From: Halalkalibacter wakoensis JCM 9140
GTDB taxonomy: Bacteria > Bacillota > Bacilli > Bacillales > Bacillaceae_D
Reading direction: 5' to 3'
DNA: 52,573 nucleotides
Assembly (NCBI RefSeq): GCF_000513095.1
Contig: NZ_BAUT01000023.1
Span: 1-52,573 of the forward strand
A model generated the notes under the pieces. The model was not told the DNA's origin. It did no database searches and saw only the letters and a program-made list of their open reading frames with translations. This document shows, one piece after another, positions 51,324 to 52,573 of the stretch (position 1 is its first letter; every line of letters starts with the position of its first letter). Position numbers and translations under genes: made by a program.

Positions 51324-52196
51324 ATGGATGTTTTGTTGCGACAACTATATCAAGACCGTGCAAGTGAAGAAGAGACGTTGTCCATTCTTTTAGTTGAAAA
51401 AGAATTTTTGCCGTTATCGGTAACAGATGGGTTTGATGTCGTGATTGTTCTGATTAATCATCATCAGACAATTTCATGGGAAGTGAAGCATTATAAATTA
51501 GGTGAAAAGCGAGTGTCCTTTCATTCGTTAAGCCAGGCGGTTATGCACCAAACGTTAATTGTAGGAAATCATAGAAGGTTGGTTGACTGGTTAATAAACG
51601 GTAAGATTGTGTTTGATCGAAATGAGTTCTTAAAAGAAGTAAAGGAACGAATTGATTCGTTTCCACCAGGTGATCGAACAAAGAAGATGGCGATTCAATT
51701 TACGAAAATGCTTCGAAGGTTTGAGGAAGGGAAGTCGTTGTTTCAAAATGGTCATTATTTTGATGCATTTAGCAATATGATGCACTCGCTTCATCATTTG
51801 GCACGTCTTTCTGTAATTAATCATGGATTTTATCCGGAAGTAACTGTTTGGGAGCAAGTGAAGAAAATTGAACCGCAAACTTACATATTGTATCAAGAGC
51901 TTTTAAATAGTGAAGAGTCTTTAGAAAAACGAATTGAGCTTCTCATCTTAGCAACGGAATTAGCGATTCGTTCAAAAACAGAAATAGGAAGTCATCACTT
52001 TCTTTCTTTATTAGAAACAAAAGAAGGGGAGCTATTTTCGATTGCGGAGTTAATGTCTTTTACCGAAGTAGAAGATTATTGTGTCGACTTAGAACTTCTT
52101 ATTAGACATTTAGTTGAGAAAGGGTTTGTTACGAGTAAAAAGGTGAAAACAAAGGTAGAAGGAATCGAGAAAACATTTTATTCTTTTAAAAAGTAA
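51324..52196 (+). CDS. ygxA: YgxA, nucleotidyltransferase-like protein
   Basis: A 290-aa protein (MDVLLRQLYQDRASEEETLS, then a domain with DVVIVLINHHQTISWEVKHY and HEPN-like helices including FQNGHYFDAFSNMMHSLHHL). The C-terminal 90 residues resemble a winged helix (FSIAELMSFTEVEDYCVDLE). The function is not established. It lies directly upstream of an rRNA operon in B. subtilis, and the promoter pair after this gene suggests the same here. ATG 51324 follows AAGGGGG. Confidence 0.85.
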   Translation: MDVLLRQLYQDRASEEETLSILLVEKEFLPLSVTDGFDVVIVLINHHQTISWEVKHYKLGEKRVSFHSLSQAVMHQTLIVGNHRRLVDWLINGKIVFDRNEFLKEVKERIDSFPPGDRTKKMAIQFTKMLRRFEEGKSLFQNGHYFDAFSNMMHSLHHLARLSVINHGFYPEVTVWEQVKKIEPQTYILYQELLNSEESLEKRIELLILATELAIRSKTEIGSHHFLSLLETKEGELFSIAELMSFTEVEDYCVDLELLIRHLVEKGFVTSKKVKTKVEGIEKTFYSFKK

Positions 52197-52426
52197 GATT
52201 GTTTTTCGGTTAGTTATAGAAGTAACGTGTTTGTTTTGCCTTCGCTCTAGCTATTCAGTGATGGAGATGGCAAGCCTCTGTGGGGTCATGGAAGAAGAGG
52301 GGTCTTCTTTTAGGCCCTGCTTTTTTATCCTTGTAGGAGCCGGTGCTTTCCCTCCATACCATGGCTGGGAACAATGATGCTCTAAAGTAACAAATCTTAA
52401 TAAACGTAAAAAAATAAAAAAGATGG

Positions 52427-52455
52427 TTGACGTTAGAATTTAATGATGATATATT
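52427..52455 (+). promoter_or_regulatory. rrn P1-type promoter
   Basis: -35 TTGACG (52427-52432) and -10 TATATT (52450-52455) with 17-bp spacing, 85 bp upstream of a second promoter. The tandem arrangement after ygxA matches the rRNA operon position in B. subtilis. The stretch 52197-52420 holds no gene. Confidence 0.6.
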
Positions 52456-52511
52456 ATTACTTGTCGCTAACGAAGCGAACAAAAAACAAATAACAATTTC
52501 GAAAAAAACAT

Positions 52512-52541
52512 TTGACATCAGATGAAACGAAACGTTATGAT
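52512..52541 (+). promoter_or_regulatory. rrn P2-type promoter
   Basis: -35 TTGACA (52512-52517) and -10 TATGAT (52536-52541) with 18-bp spacing. GTCGC-CATCGA-GCGAC follows as a small leader hairpin. The 16S gene itself lies beyond the window. Confidence 0.65.
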
Positions 52542-52573
52542 AATCAAGTCGCCATCGAGCGACAAACGAGTTC

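Noticed and set aside
52240-52375. A thirteenth copy of the dispersed repeat after ygxA
   Set aside because: Short resemblances (GCCTCTGTGGGGTC, GGTGCTTTCCCTCCAT) occur, but the order and most of the core are lost, so it is not called.

Overview
The window is chromosome of a low-GC, endospore-forming Bacillaceae, most likely an alkaliphilic or halotolerant relative of Bacillus halodurans. Three things point there. The RNase HI at 700-1320 is close to the structurally studied B. halodurans enzyme, with its four catalytic acids offset by exactly 10 residues. There is a complete ectoine operon (ectABC). Spore genes (pdaA, sspK, sspE-type SASP) sit in gene neighbourhoods that follow the B. subtilis yfj/yfk, yfh and yga blocks. 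The window ends in a tandem sigma-A promoter pair directly after ygxA, which is where B. subtilis has an rRNA operon.

Layout. 0-9 kb: RNase HI, an Lrp/AsnC regulator, an M3 oligoendopeptidase, a short (ythAB-like) bd-type quinol oxidase operon, an FbpB-like small protein, a DnaA-box cluster before an orphan 48-aa ORF, and an MBL hydrolase. 9-17 kb: MFS, OsmC, MATE and YczE-type proteins, a P5C reductase, then yfkD, yfkAB, yfjT and a histidine phosphatase. 18-27 kb: class I fumarase, pdaA, a GAF protein, rlmCD with an overlapping alpha/beta hydrolase, a 2-hydroxyacid dehydrogenase and a 5TM-LYT-like histidine kinase. 27.7-30 kb: ectABC on the minus strand with a good sigma-A promoter. 30-38 kb: yfhE, a GNAT gene with an unusual leader, yfhF, recX, lctP with a Rex-like operator, yfhH, two small spore-type genes, yfhJ, yfhP and mutY. 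39-52.6 kb: SDR, quinone oxidoreductase, yfhS-like, fabL, sspE, ygaC, ygaD, ygaE, hemL (gsaB), a K+ channel, bcp, a c-di-AMP receptor paralogue, perR, ygzB, ygxA and the rrn promoters.

Intergenic DNA is unusually rich. Twelve copies of a GC-rich mosaic repeat lie between genes. Two copies of a REPIN-like element begin 1-3 nt after the stop codons of ectC and ygaD. Two arrays of about 51-bp-spaced mini-hairpins are also present. The most intriguing single locus is the leader of the GNAT gene (31100-31232, minus strand). It holds a shortened tRNA-like fold followed by a chain of mutually exclusive helices ending in a terminator-like hairpin that contains the ribosome binding site.

Six genes (fumarase, alpha/beta hydrolase, histidine kinase, fabL, ABC transporter, ion channel) each read through only if one base is added or removed. 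The breaks fall mostly in short homopolymers and the downstream parts are well conserved, so I read them as probable sequence or assembly indels rather than true decay. All start sites that I moved were chosen from the Shine-Dalgarno position.
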